Counted from the first letter of the stretch, positions 43,696-52,848 are shown. The stretch: DNA of 64,000 nucleotides from Thiohalocapsa sp963698775 (GCA_963698775.1 CAVOSE010000026.1:70637-134636); one strand, 5' to 3'. Notes: generated by a model from the letters alone, not told the origin. Numbers and translations are program-made.

Positions 43696-44871
43696 ATGCC
43701 TCCGCCCGGTCGCTTTTCCGTGCTTGCCTCGGGTATCTTCGCGCTGGTGCTTACCATGGGCGTAGCGCGTTTTGCCTATACGCCAATGCTCGCCTATATG
43801 CAGCCGCAGACGGGCATGGGGGATGCCTTGGCTGGCTGGCTGGCGGGGTGGAATTATCTCGGCTATCTGTCCGGGGTATTGTTGGTGACGCGGTTGAAGG
43901 ACCTGATGCTAAAGGACCGGCTGTACCGCATCGGTCTGGTATTGGCGGTGGCAACGACGGCGATGATGGCGTTGGCGGAGTCGCCGGTGTTGTGGGGTGC
44001 AAGCCGCTATCTGGCGGGGCTGAGCACCGCTGCGGGATTGATGCTGGGTTCGGGGCTGATCCTTAACTGGCTGATCCGGCATGGGCATCGGAGTGAGCTG
44101 GGTATCCACTTCAGTGGGCTGGGCATCGGCATTGTGCTGGGCGGGTTGTTGGTGGAGTTGGCCGCGCCGTTCGCGGATTGGCGCGGGCAGTGGTGGCTGT
44201 TGACGCTGGTAGGGGCACTGCTGCTGGTGCCGGCCTGGCGCTGGCTGCCGCGGCCGAATCAGGGTACGCCGCTGGCCGCCCACCATACCGATGGCTCTGG
44301 GGAACCGCCGCCTTGGTGGTTGTGGCTGTTACAAGGGGCGTATCTGTGTGCGGGGTTCGGCTATGCGATCAATGCGACCTTTACGGTGCTGATCACCGAT
44401 CAACAGCCGGCGCTGGCGGGGCAGGGCGGTTTGATGTGGCTGCTGGTCGGGCTGGCGGCGGCGCCGGCGCCGGTGTTGTGGGATCGGGTGGCGCGTCGAC
44501 TGGGCTATTTGCGCACCCTGCAGGTGGCCTACGTGCTACAGATTCTGGGTATCGCATTGCCGGTGTTAAGTGGCTCGCTGGTGGCGGCGGTGGCGAGTTC
44601 GCTGTTGTTTGGCTTGACCTTTATCGGCATCGTGTCGCTGGTGCTGACCATGGTTGGGGTGCGTTATCCGGCACATCCGGCACAGGTCATGGCGCGCCTG
44701 ACGTTGGGCTACGGCGTGGCGCAGATCGTCGCGCCGGTGGTGGCTGGTGAGCTGTCGGAGCTGACGGGCACCTTCGACGGGTCGCTGCTGATGGTTGCGG
44801 CGATCATGGTGTTGGGATTGCTGTGCCTGGTGGCGATGGAGCGGCTTGCGGCACTGCGGCAAGCGGTTTGA
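43696..44871 (+). CDS. YbfB/YjiJ family MFS transporter
   Basis: 391 aa, about twelve hydrophobic helices. The start (GRFSVLASGIFALVLTMGVARFAYTPMLAYM) is the conserved N-terminal block of the YbfB/YjiJ branch of the major facilitator superfamily, and WLAGWNYLGYLSGVLL follows. Substrates of this branch are not established. ATG at 43696 is preceded by GGAG at a good distance; a GTG ten codons upstream is less likely. Codons are plainly biased to G/C at the third position, matching the genome. Confidence 0.82.
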   Translation: MPPPGRFSVLASGIFALVLTMGVARFAYTPMLAYMQPQTGMGDALAGWLAGWNYLGYLSGVLLVTRLKDLMLKDRLYRIGLVLAVATTAMMALAESPVLWGASRYLAGLSTAAGLMLGSGLILNWLIRHGHRSELGIHFSGLGIGIVLGGLLVELAAPFADWRGQWWLLTLVGALLLVPAWRWLPRPNQGTPLAAHHTDGSGEPPPWWLWLLQGAYLCAGFGYAINATFTVLITDQQPALAGQGGLMWLLVGLAAAPAPVLWDRVARRLGYLRTLQVAYVLQILGIALPVLSGSLVAAVASSLLFGLTFIGIVSLVLTMVGVRYPAHPAQVMARLTLGYGVAQIVAPVVAGELSELTGTFDGSLLMVAAIMVLGLLCLVAMERLAALRQAV

Positions 44872-45095
44872 TCGTCCGATGAGTGGAGCGCAGTAGCGGA
44901 CGCGTATGGCCGCTTCCGATACGGATTGCGTGTGACACGCTCGGCGCTTCGACTTTCGATGGACTGGGACCGCTGACTTTCAAGACCGCGCTGAGAAAGC
45001 CGCTAGGGTCGTCTTTTCGCTGTCGCGGCCGGCAAAGACTGCGCTATTCGCGGTATCATCCCGCGATTTACCCGACAGCCTCGGAGACTACGCGC

Positions 45096-45668
45096 ATGGC
45101 GACTTACAAGACCAACGAATTCAAGGGCGGACTCAAAATCATGCTGGATGGTGACCCATGCAGCATCGTCGAGAACGAGTTCGTCAAGCCCGGTAAGGGC
45201 CAGGCATTCAGCCGAGTCAAGATCAAGAATCTCAAGACCGGCCGCGTGGTGGAGCGCACCTTCAAGTCGGGCGACTCGGTTGAGGCGGCCGACGTGATGG
45301 ATACCGAGCTGCAGTACCTCTACAACGACGGCGAACTGTGGCACTTCATGGATCAACAGACCTTCGAGCAGCTCACCGCGGACGAAAACGCGATCGGCGA
45401 GGCGGCGAAGTGGATCAAGGAGCAGGACATCTGCTCGGTGACGCTTTACAACGGCGCGCCGCTGAGCGTGGAAGCGCCGAACTTTGTCGTGCTCCAGATC
45501 ACCGATACCGATCCGGGTCTAAAGGGGGATACCTCCGGCGGCGGCGGTAAGCCGGCGACGCTGGAAACAGGCGCCGTCGTCAATGTGCCATTGTTCGTGC
45601 AGATCGATGAGTTGATCAAAGTGGATACCCGCACCGGCAGCTACGTCTCTCGCGCCAAGGAGGAGTGA
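45096..45668 (+). CDS. efp: Elongation factor P
   Basis: 190 aa, the standard length. KOW-like N-terminal domain with PGKGQAFSRVKIKNL; Lys34 at the tip (V-K-P-G-K34-G-Q) is the residue modified by beta-lysylation. ATADVM-like and LYNDGELWHFMD segments and the C-terminal OB domain ending TRTGSYVSRAKEE are typical. EF-P relieves ribosome stalling at polyproline. It is followed, with GTGA overlap, by epmA, the enzyme that modifies it. Confidence 0.95.
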   Translation: MATYKTNEFKGGLKIMLDGDPCSIVENEFVKPGKGQAFSRVKIKNLKTGRVVERTFKSGDSVEAADVMDTELQYLYNDGELWHFMDQQTFEQLTADENAIGEAAKWIKEQDICSVTLYNGAPLSVEAPNFVVLQITDTDPGLKGDTSGGGGKPATLETGAVVNVPLFVQIDELIKVDTRTGSYVSRAKEE

Positions 45669-46645
45669 GCGCCGACAGTGCCCGCGGCAGCTGGCGGCCG
45701 AGCGCCGCGCGCGATGTGCTGATAGCCCGTGCGCGGATGTTGGCCCGAATCCGAGCCTTCTTCGCCGAGCGGGGCGTGCTGGAGGTGGAGACCCCGATTT
45801 TGTCTCGGCACGGGGTCACCGATCCCGCATTGGAGAGCCTGTGCATCGAGCCTGCTGCCTGTGGTGGCGCACGCTGGCTGCAAACCTCCCCGGAATTCCC
45901 GATGAAGCGTCTGCTGGCGGCAGGCAGCGGACCGATTTATCAGATCTGCAAGGTGTTTCGTGACGACGAACGCGGACATCGGCACCATCCGGAGTTCACG
46001 CTGCTGGAATGGTATCGGCCGGGGCTTTCGATGCACGAACTGATGGACGAGATGGCCGAACTCGTGCGTTGCGCCTTGGGCTGCCCCGACCTGGCCGAAG
46101 AGCGCATCGGTTATCGCGAACTGTTCCGCTCGCGGCTGGACCTGGACCCTTGGTCTGCATCAGTTGAATCACGCCGCGCGGCGGCGCTTCGGCTGCGGGT
46201 GCCCGGCGCGGAGCAACTGGATCTGGACGCTGACGGCTGGCTCGATCTGCTGCTGTCGCATTGTCTGGAGCCCGATCTGGGCCGCGACGGCATGACCTTC
46301 GTTTACGACTATCCGCCCACGCAGGCGGCGCTGGCGCGCATTCGCGGCGGCGCCTTTCCGGTTGCCGAGCGGTTCGAGCTGTACATCTCTGGCATGGAGC
46401 TCGCCAATGGCTTTCAGGAACTCACCGATGCCGTCGAGCAGCGACGGCGCTTCGAGCAGGATCTGGAGCAGCGTCGTGGCCGCTCCCAAACCGCGGTGCC
46501 TATGGACGTCGAGCTGTTGGCAGCGCTGGAGGCGGGCATGCCGGAGACTGCCGGCGTCGCGCTAGGTCTCGATCGCCTACTGATGGTCGCGGTTGGGGCA
46601 ACGCATATCGATGGGGTACTCGCCTTTCCGACCGAACGGGCCTGA
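45665..46645 (+). CDS. epmA: EF-P--(R)-beta-lysine ligase EpmA (GenX/PoxA)
   Basis: 326 aa, a shortened class II lysyl-tRNA synthetase core with no anticodon domain. Motif 2 is FRDDERGHRHHPEFTLLEWY, motif 3 is GVALGLDRLLMV, with ISGMELANGFQELTD between them. It attaches beta-lysine to EF-P Lys34. The start is GTG at 45665, overlapping the efp stop, so the pair is co-translated. The mutase partner EpmB is not in the window. Confidence 0.93.
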   Translation: MSADSARGSWRPSAARDVLIARARMLARIRAFFAERGVLEVETPILSRHGVTDPALESLCIEPAACGGARWLQTSPEFPMKRLLAAGSGPIYQICKVFRDDERGHRHHPEFTLLEWYRPGLSMHELMDEMAELVRCALGCPDLAEERIGYRELFRSRLDLDPWSASVESRRAAALRLRVPGAEQLDLDADGWLDLLLSHCLEPDLGRDGMTFVYDYPPTQAALARIRGGAFPVAERFELYISGMELANGFQELTDAVEQRRRFEQDLEQRRGRSQTAVPMDVELLAALEAGMPETAGVALGLDRLLMVAVGATHIDGVLAFPTERA

Positions 46646-46663
46646 GTCGCGGGCCGATCCGCC

Positions 46664-46745
46664 GTAGGATGGGTAGAGCGAAGGAAACCCATCAATCAGC
46701 GACTTGGTTGGTGCCCCCGATGGGTTTCGCTGTGCTCTACCCTAC
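46664..46745. repeat. Large imperfect inverted repeat (REP/MITE-like) with GTAG/CTAC ends
   Basis: Left arm (46664-46693) starts GTAGGATGGGTAGAGCG and ends AAACCCATC; right arm (46719-46745) is GATGGGTTTCGCTG then TGCTCTACCCTAC. The arms pair over about 26 positions with a 3-4 nt slip and a 25-nt centre. It lies 18 bp after epmA. Same style as 52717-52785. Confidence 0.8.
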
Positions 46746-46823
46746 AGCGAACACTTGCTCAGGGCTTAGCATCAGCTGAACAAGACCGGATGATCCCTGT
46801 CTTTGCCGTGGATGATCAAGCTG

Positions 46824-47201
46824 TTATCCATGCTCGTGTCCGTGCGCCACGCTCTCGGCGCAGGGGGCCGCCGCCGTCAGTGTCCCGCCCAGGTAGCTGT
46901 CCAGCGACTGGCGCACCGTACCGCTGGCGCCGGTTGCGGTCTTGATGCCGGCTTGCTTGAAGAACTCGATGGCGCGTCCGCCCATGCCGCCGCTCAGCAT
47001 GACCTCGGCATTTTGCTGCTTGATGAAATCGGGGATCTGCCCTGGCTCGTGGGCCTCGGCGAAGGGGTTGGCGACGTCTTGCGTCGTCGTTACCGCGCCG
47101 TTTTCGATGTCCACCAAGATGAAATAGGGGGCGTGACCGAAATGCTGCGCGACCTGGCTGTCGAGTCCCTGGCTGGTTTCGGCGGTGATGGCTATTTTCA
47201 A
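46824..47201 (-). CDS. NifX/NifB-C-terminal-like (dinitrogenase cofactor domain) protein
   Basis: 125 aa. MKIAITAETSQGLDSQVAQHFGHAPYFILVDIENG, then IPDFIKQQNAEVMLSGGMGGRAIEFFKQAGIKTATGASGTVRQSLDSYLGGTL is the PF02579 fold found in NifX, NafY and the NifB C-terminus, which hold iron-sulfur or molybdenum cofactor precursors. The tail HGHEHG is metal-binding in character. No nif genes are nearby, so it may be a stand-alone metallo-cluster carrier and not a nitrogen fixation protein. Confidence 0.82.
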   Translation of the reverse strand: MKIAITAETSQGLDSQVAQHFGHAPYFILVDIENGAVTTTQDVANPFAEAHEPGQIPDFIKQQNAEVMLSGGMGGRAIEFFKQAGIKTATGASGTVRQSLDSYLGGTLTAAAPCAESVAHGHEHG

Positions 47202-47566
47202 TGTACTGCTCCTGATTGATCGGGTTGGCCGAGTTGGGTGGGGGTTCGCGGACCCGCCCGCGCGGGCGGTGCCATCGGAGACCGATGCCGACAGGCTCTC
47301 AATCTCAGACTTCGGTTGTTAGTATTCTCGTCCTTTCTCCGTCTGCAGCACGCTGATATTTCTCAACGCATGATGCACAGAGTCGGCCGCAGACCCGAGC
47401 CCGGACACTGAAGAGGCCGACGCCGATGAGGACGGGCCGGTATTTTGCGTTGGATCATCGCTGTTGCTAGAAACGGCACGTGATTGGGGTGCCATGCTAC
47501 GGGGATTTCTTGCACAGTCTGAGGGCAAAGGGGCCGACGCGCTTGGCCTGCGTACAGGGGACAACG
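47202..47566. other. 365-bp intergenic region with a 16-bp GC palindrome
   Basis: No gene seen. CCGCCCGCGCGGGCGG at 47254-47269 is a perfect palindrome, 53 bp upstream of the NifX-like start on its 5' side; it may be a protein site or a hairpin. The remainder is moderately AT-richer than neighbours and holds the ribosome region of the dead response regulator. Confidence 0.5.
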
Positions 47567-47794
47567 ATGACTGACGGCACGCTATTGGTCGTAGACGACG
47601 AGCCCACGGAGCTGGCAGTCACGGATGGTATGCTCTCGGCCCGCTACCGGGTCCTGACTGCCGACTCCGGCGCCTCCGCACTGGAGCTGGCCTAGGCCTA
47701 ACCGCAACCTGATTTGGTGCTGCTCGATGTGTTGATGCCAGGGTTGAACGGCTATGAGGTGCTGGCCCGGCTCAAGGCGATCAAGGAGGAATGG
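47567..47794 (+). pseudogene. Response regulator receiver fragment with two internal stops
   Basis: ATG 47567 gives TLLVVDDEPTELAVTDGMLSARYRVLTADSGASALELA, then TAG (47693), Ala, TAA (47699), then PQPDLVLLDVLMPGLNGYEVLARLKAIKEEW, the phospho-Asp half of a receiver in the same frame. Homology disappears after about 47794. So a CheY-like domain has acquired two stops and lost its C-terminal third and any output domain. Confidence 0.82.
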
Positions 47795-48205
47795 GCGAGC
47801 GGTAAGCGGCACGCTTTGGTATCAAGGCGCGGACACCCGCCGAGCACGCAGCTGCGCCGAGTATCGTGCGCATGCAATTGGGCGGGTGAGGGTTCGTCGC
47901 GAACGCCTGTTTTGGGTCTGGGTTTGGGTCTGGGTTTGGGGTGGGTCCGTCTGGGCTTGCACCGTCTGCCGAAGCGTTCCGGGAGGTGCTGGCATTGTCG
48001 GCGCTCCGAAAGGCGGCATCACAGGGGTCGGTGCGCGCGTTCTTGGTGCGCGGCGGCGACGCACCGCGCGGTGTGGGTTGCGGACGCCGTCAGTGTTTGT
48101 GGTCGTATGGCCTCGAGGCGGGCTGAGGCTTACCTGGTGGCACACATCATGCTGTCATGCAGTGTGCTCGACGCCTAGGCACGACGAACCACACAGGGGA
48201 ACGAC
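47795..48205. other. Non-coding decayed stretch with a short GT-rich repeat
   Basis: 411 bp between the dead receiver and zwf. Two copies of TTTGGGTCTGGG and a half copy lie at 47911-47940. I see no supported gene; this is probably what remains of the response regulator's output region and a neighbour. Confidence 0.5.
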
Positions 48206-49744
48206 ATGCAGGCCGATGAGAATCCGTTGACAGCGGGCGGTAGCCAAAAGCTGTTTCCGCAAGCCTGCACTATCGTGATCTTCGGCGGCGCCGGCGATCT
48301 GTCGCGTCGCAAGCTGATCCCGGCCCTCTACAACCTCGCCTTGGACGGACTGCTGCCAACGCAGTTCGCCGTGGTAGGTTTCGCCATCGACGAACTCAGT
48401 GACGACGCCTTTCGCGCCTTCGCACGCGAGGGGATCGAGACCTTTTCGCGTCGCGGGCTCAGCGAAGAGGATTGGCAAGATTTCTCCGAGCACCTGTTCT
48501 ATCAGCAAGGCGATTTCAGCGAGGCAGCTGCCTACGCCGCGCTCAAGGCGCGGCTGGAAGACATCGAACCGCGCTTTGGTATCGCCGGTAGCCGTATCTA
48601 CTATCTGGCGATCCCACCGACCTTTATCGATACCTGTGTCTTTGGCCTGCACGACGGCGGTCTGGTGGCGCCGCCCGATCAGCCGCTGCCGTTTACGCGC
48701 CTGATCGTCGAAAAGCCGATCGGCCGCGACCTGCCGAGTGCACGCGAGGTAAACCGATCGCTACAGGCCTGCTTTGCCGAGCACCAGCTCTACCGCATCG
48801 ATCACTACCTCGGCAAGGAGACGGTGCAGAACATCCTGGCGATGCGCTTCGGCAATTCGATCTTCGAACCCCTGTGGAACTCCAAGTACATCGACCACGT
48901 GCAGATCACGGTGGCCGAGGCGGAAGGCGTCGGCACCAGGGGCGGCTATTACGAGAGCGCCGGCGCGCTGCGCGACATGGTGCAAAACCACATCCTGCAG
49001 CTATTGTCGCTGGTGGCGATGGAGCCGCCCTGGAGCATGCGCGCCGATGTCATCCGCGATCGGCGTCTCGATCTGCTGCAATGTCTGCGGCCGATGCGCA
49101 GCCACGAGGTCGACCGGCATGTGGTGCGTGCGCAGTATGCCTCCGGCTTCTACCGGGGCAAGAACGCCCCCGGTTACCGCCGTGAGGAGCGCGTGGCCGC
49201 CGACTCGACCACCGAGACCTTCGTCGCGCTGCGCCTGTTCATCGACAATTGGCGCTGGGCCGGCGTGCCGATCTACATCCGCACCGGCAAGGCGATGCCG
49301 AAACGCGTGAGTGAGGTGGCGGTGCAGTTCAAGGCGGTGCCGCACATGCTGTTCAACACCGATACCGATCATCCGCTGGAACCGAACGTGCTCGCGCTGC
49401 GCATCCAGCCGGACGAGGGTCTCGCGCTGCGCATCGGCACCAAGCTGCCGGGGCCAAAGGTGAAGATCTATCCGGTGAAGATGGATTTCCGCTATGGCTC
49501 GACGTTTGGCGATCAGTCCCCCGAGGCCTACGAACGCCTATTGCTGGACGTGGTCGCCGGCGACGCGACCTTGTTCATGCGAGACGACGCGGTCGAGGCC
49601 TCCTGGCAGTGGATTCAGCCGATCCTCGACGCCTGGGCCGCGAGCGGTGAACGTTGGTTGCCGGAGTACCCGGCGGGTACCTGGGGTCCGGTCGAGGCCG
49701 ATCGGCTCATTGATGCCGATGGCCACGCCTGGCGCCAACTGTAG
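48206..49744 (+). CDS. zwf: Glucose-6-phosphate 1-dehydrogenase
   Basis: 512 aa. Rossmann motif VIFGGAGDLSRRKLIPALYNL, RLIVEKPIGRD, and active-site RIDHYLGKETVQN with the conserved His/Lys; FGNSIFEPLWNSKYIDHVQI and the substrate-binding YYESAGALRDMVQNHILQL follow. It oxidises glucose-6-phosphate to 6-phosphogluconolactone, producing NADPH. The next gene, opcA, 16 bp away, encodes its predicted assembly or redox partner. Confidence 0.95.
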   Translation: MQADENPLTAGGSQKLFPQACTIVIFGGAGDLSRRKLIPALYNLALDGLLPTQFAVVGFAIDELSDDAFRAFAREGIETFSRRGLSEEDWQDFSEHLFYQQGDFSEAAAYAALKARLEDIEPRFGIAGSRIYYLAIPPTFIDTCVFGLHDGGLVAPPDQPLPFTRLIVEKPIGRDLPSAREVNRSLQACFAEHQLYRIDHYLGKETVQNILAMRFGNSIFEPLWNSKYIDHVQITVAEAEGVGTRGGYYESAGALRDMVQNHILQLLSLVAMEPPWSMRADVIRDRRLDLLQCLRPMRSHEVDRHVVRAQYASGFYRGKNAPGYRREERVAADSTTETFVALRLFIDNWRWAGVPIYIRTGKAMPKRVSEVAVQFKAVPHMLFNTDTDHPLEPNVLALRIQPDEGLALRIGTKLPGPKVKIYPVKMDFRYGSTFGDQSPEAYERLLLDVVAGDATLFMRDDAVEASWQWIQPILDAWAASGERWLPEYPAGTWGPVEADRLIDADGHAWRQL

Positions 49745-49760
49745 CAAGGCGGTGACCCCT

Positions 49761-50900
49761 ATGGACCGTTCTCCCGAAGCATTCATCGATCCGGTCGAGA
49801 TCGAGCGCGAGCTCGCCGCGATCTGGGCGACCATCGACGGCCAGCAAAAAGACGGCGGCGTGGTCACGCGGGCGTCGATGTCGAATGTGATGATCTTTTG
49901 TGATGGCGAAGAGCAGGCATTGGACGCCGCGGACCGCATCCCGCGATTGGTGCAGCATCATCCCGCCCGCGTGCTCGTCTTGGCGGTGATCGAAGACCAG
50001 TCTAACGACGACGTGCAGGCGTGGGTGACGGCGCACTGCCGACGCACCAGCGACGGTACCCAGCTCTGTGCCGAGCACATCGAGCTGCGCTTTCGGGCCG
50101 GCAGTGCGGAACGTGCCGCGTCCGTGGTGCGCTCGCTGTTGATCAGCGATCTACCGAGTGCCCTGTGGTGGCTCAGCCCGCGCCCGCCGGCCCTTACCGG
50201 GCCGGTGTTCGATGCCTTCGCGCCGATGGCCGATCAGATCATCTACGACAGCATCGGTTGGTCCGATCCCCCCAGCGCCGTGAGGGCGATGACGCGCTGG
50301 TCGAAGAATAATCGCACCGTGATCTTCAACTTGGCCTGGCGCCGGCTCAAGCCCTGGCGGCGAATCCTGGCGCAAACCTTGGCGCCGACGCTGGTACCGG
50401 GGGCGTTGCAGCGGATCGACGCCATTGAGCTGCACCACGGACCGCACGCGCTGCCGCTGACATGGCTGCTGCTGGGCTGGCTGGCGTCACGGCTGGGCTG
50501 GCAGCCGAAGCAGGGGGTGGTCAAGTCCGGCAACCAATTGACCTGGCAGTTCGAGTCAAGCGGTGGGCCGATTCAGATCAATGTGTATCGCAGCGATGAG
50601 GGGCCGCCAATCATCGATCGCATGCGGGTTGTCTGGCGGGCCGGGGTCGGGCCGGACGTGGCTAGCCAGAGCGCCGGTCATGCCGACTATCGCCACGAAG
50701 GTCATCACATCCGTCACTTCCCCAGCGATCCGTCACTGCGGCCGTCATCGATACCTGCGATCGAACAGCGCCTTGAGCAGATGGTTGCCGCCCAGCTTGC
50801 GCATCGCGCCGGCGACGCACTCTTCACCGCGGCGATCGCCATCTCCGATGCCATGGCCAAGGTGGTGAAGTCGGACGGCGCACCGACATTGAGCCAATAG
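49761..50900 (+). CDS. opcA: Glucose-6-phosphate dehydrogenase assembly protein OpcA
   Basis: 379 aa. ASMSNVMIFC, HHPARVLVLAVIEDQ, LRSLLISDLPSALWWLSPRPP-like block (VVRSLLISDLPSALWW) and LTWLLLGWLASRLGWQP are the OpcA domain blocks. In cyanobacteria OpcA activates G6PDH and its own redox state (thioredoxin) controls that. OpcA is best known from cyanobacteria and actinobacteria, so its place behind zwf in a gammaproteobacterium is notable. ATG at 49761 directly follows the zwf end; the frame upstream of it is antisense-like shadow of zwf. Confidence 0.87.
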   Translation: MDRSPEAFIDPVEIERELAAIWATIDGQQKDGGVVTRASMSNVMIFCDGEEQALDAADRIPRLVQHHPARVLVLAVIEDQSNDDVQAWVTAHCRRTSDGTQLCAEHIELRFRAGSAERAASVVRSLLISDLPSALWWLSPRPPALTGPVFDAFAPMADQIIYDSIGWSDPPSAVRAMTRWSKNNRTVIFNLAWRRLKPWRRILAQTLAPTLVPGALQRIDAIELHHGPHALPLTWLLLGWLASRLGWQPKQGVVKSGNQLTWQFESSGGPIQINVYRSDEGPPIIDRMRVVWRAGVGPDVASQSAGHADYRHEGHHIRHFPSDPSLRPSSIPAIEQRLEQMVAAQLAHRAGDALFTAAIAISDAMAKVVKSDGAPTLSQ

Positions 50901-51210
50901 GGACAATAGAGCCAGAATCGCTCGATGAGCTTTGAGGGCACCCTTCTGCAGGCCCTGTTCGGCACGTTGCGCCGGGTCGTTTGTCCTTGCCCCAATGGGC
51001 CGCACTCATTTGGCGCATTTGCCCAGGGATTTGGTCTGGAATCTGCACCATTCTGGGTCGAATCCTCGGTTGGCGCTTCGCGCGCATGCACTGATGCCTT
51101 CTCAGGCAAGTGTTTATGAACATGGCTTGAAGATTGCAGCCTGGGCGTCGGTAAGTCGGCTGCGGCCGAACTTATTCGTTCAACCTGCACAAACCTTCGG
51201 AGTCTCTCCT
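50901..51210. other. 310-bp region upstream of urtA
   Basis: No supported gene. It must contain the urt promoter; I looked for an NtrC/sigma-54 type -24/-12 element and saw no convincing match. GGAG at 51199-51202 is the urtA ribosome site. Confidence 0.4.
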
Positions 51211-52518
51211 ATGCGGAAACGCACCACCCTCAAGCCCTTCCTCTTCGGCGCTGGACTGGCGCTCGGTCTGAGCGCGAATGTGCCTGCCTTCGCGCAGGAC
51301 GACGAGACCATCAAGGTCGGTGTTCTACACTCGCTCTCCGGCACCATGGCCATCAGCGAGACGACGCTGAAAGACACGGTGCTGATGCTGGTCGACGAGC
51401 AAAACAAGAAGGGCGGTCTGCTGGGCAAGCAGCTCGAAGCAGTTGTGGTCGACCCAGCTTCCGACTGGCCGCTGTTTGCGGAGAAGGCACGCGAGCTGCT
51501 GGAAAAGGAGAAGGTTGCTGCCGTGTTCGGCTGCTGGACCTCGGTGTCGCGCAAGTCGGTGCTGCCGGTGTTTGAGGAACTGAACGGCGTGCTGTTCTAC
51601 CCGGTGCAATACGAGGGCGAGGAATCATCGAGGAACGTCTTCTATACCGGTGCCGCGCCCAATCAGCAGGCGGTTCCTGCGGTGGATTATCTGAAGGATG
51701 AACTCGGCGTCGAGCGCTGGGTGCTGGCCGGTACCGATTACGTCTACCCGCGCACGACCAACAAGATCCTCGAGGCCTACCTGAAGCAGAACGGGGTTGC
51801 CGAGGAAGACATCATGATCAACTACACGCCGTTCGGGCATTCCGACTGGCAGTCGATCGTCGCCGATATCAAAAAGTTCGGTTCCGAGGGAAAGAAGACC
51901 GCCGTGGTTTCCACGATCAACGGCGATGCGAACGTGCCGTTCTACAAAGAGTTGGGCAACCAGGGCATTTCCGCCGAGGACATCCCGGTGGTCGCGTTCT
52001 CGGTTGGCGAGGAGGAGCTGTCAGGCATCGATACCAAGCCTCTGGTGGGCCACCTGGCTGCCTGGAACTACTTCATGAGCGTTGACGATCCAGCCAACGA
52101 GACCTTCATCGAAGAGTGGCAGGGCTTTATCAAGGACCCCAAGCGCGTCACCAATGATCCGATGGAGGCGCACAAGATCGGCTTCGATCTCTGGGTGAAG
52201 GCGGTCGAGAAGGCGGGTACCACGGAGTCGGACAAGGTGATCGACGCCATCGTCGGGCTTGAGACCAACAACCTCACGGGCGGTACCGCAAAGATGCTGC
52301 CCAACCACCACATCACCAAGCCGGTACTGATCGGCGAGATCCAGGACGACGGCCAGTTTGCCGTCGTCTGGGAGACCGAGGCCGAAGTGCCCGGCGATGC
52401 CTGGTCCGACTACCTGGAAGGCTCCAAGGATCTGGTTGGCGACTGGACCGACCCGGTGAAGTGCGGCAACTACAACACTAAGACCAAGACCTGCTTGGGC
52501 GCCGCTGCCGCGGAGTAG
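51211..52518 (+). CDS. urtA: Urea ABC transporter substrate-binding protein UrtA
   Basis: 435 aa. Signal peptide (FLFGAGLALGLSANVPAFAQ). IKVGVLHSLSGTMAISETTLKDTVLMLVDEQNKKGGLLG, FGCWTSVSRKSVLPVFEELNGVLFYPVQYEGEE and GGTAKMLPNHHITKPVLIGEI are UrtA blocks. It captures urea in the periplasm for UrtBCDE. ATG at 51211 has GGAG upstream at a suitable distance. It is followed after 330 bp (with two inverted repeats) by urtB. Confidence 0.93.
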   Translation: MRKRTTLKPFLFGAGLALGLSANVPAFAQDDETIKVGVLHSLSGTMAISETTLKDTVLMLVDEQNKKGGLLGKQLEAVVVDPASDWPLFAEKARELLEKEKVAAVFGCWTSVSRKSVLPVFEELNGVLFYPVQYEGEESSRNVFYTGAAPNQQAVPAVDYLKDELGVERWVLAGTDYVYPRTTNKILEAYLKQNGVAEEDIMINYTPFGHSDWQSIVADIKKFGSEGKKTAVVSTINGDANVPFYKELGNQGISAEDIPVVAFSVGEEELSGIDTKPLVGHLAAWNYFMSVDDPANETFIEEWQGFIKDPKRVTNDPMEAHKIGFDLWVKAVEKAGTTESDKVIDAIVGLETNNLTGGTAKMLPNHHITKPVLIGEIQDDGQFAVVWETEAEVPGDAWSDYLEGSKDLVGDWTDPVKCGNYNTKTKTCLGAAAAE

Positions 52519-52536
52519 TGCTGGCTGGCTAGGCCG

Positions 52537-52592
52537 TGGTCCGCGCGGCGGACCCTACAGCTGTTTGCCTGTAGGGTCCGCTGCGCGGACCA
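52537..52592. repeat. Near-perfect 24-bp inverted repeat after urtA, GTAG-type
   Basis: TGGTCCGCGCGGCGGACCCT then ACAG pairs with CTGT then AGGGTCCGCTGCGCGGACCA across an 8-nt loop, with a single mismatch. It starts 18 bp after the urtA stop and may attenuate transcription into urtB. GTAGGG and CCCTAC occur inside. Confidence 0.85.
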
Positions 52593-52716
52593 ACCATGTT
52601 TCTCAATCTGCCGTTGGCTGTGCCGCGATCGTAGGGTTAAGCCTGGCGATCGCCCAGACTTGCTACCTTCGGACAGCCTTGGGGACGGCTCGATAACAAC
52701 TGAAACACGCGGGTAG

Positions 52717-52785
52717 GTAGGGTGGATAAGCGAAGCGCATCCACCGCTGGCGTGATGGCGGATGCGCTTCGCTTATCCGCCCTAC
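52717..52785. repeat. Large inverted repeat (REP/MITE-like) between urtA and urtB
   Basis: GTAGGGTGGATAAGCGAAGC plus GCATCCACC pairs with GGCGGATGCGCTTCGC then TTATCCGCCCTAC across an 11-nt centre. Two mismatched positions (T/G) are in the arms. It has GTAG/CTAC ends like 46664-46745. It ends 63 bp before the urtB start. Confidence 0.85.
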
Positions 52786-52848
52786 GGGTGTTCACGTTGT
52801 TTCTGAACCGCTACTTATTCACCCTCACTGATCGGATCACTGTGCCTC

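Noticed and set aside
43319..43765. 149-residue open frame upstream of the MFS gene
   Set aside because: Low-complexity Arg/Gly/Cys/Leu composition, overlaps the MFS start and includes the REP hairpin; no ribosome site.
25862..47701. Recoding of TAG as a sense codon to explain internal TAGs in cheW, kaiB and DUF1640-like genes
   Set aside because: Intact genes such as urtA, urtD, urtE and the MCP at 15320 end with TAG, one response regulator also has TAA and the binding protein has TGA, so a general reassignment does not fit.
50901..51210. NtrC-dependent sigma-54 promoter for the urt operon
   Set aside because: Candidate TGGCAC-like and TTGC-like elements were not at the required spacing; no convincing match seen by eye.
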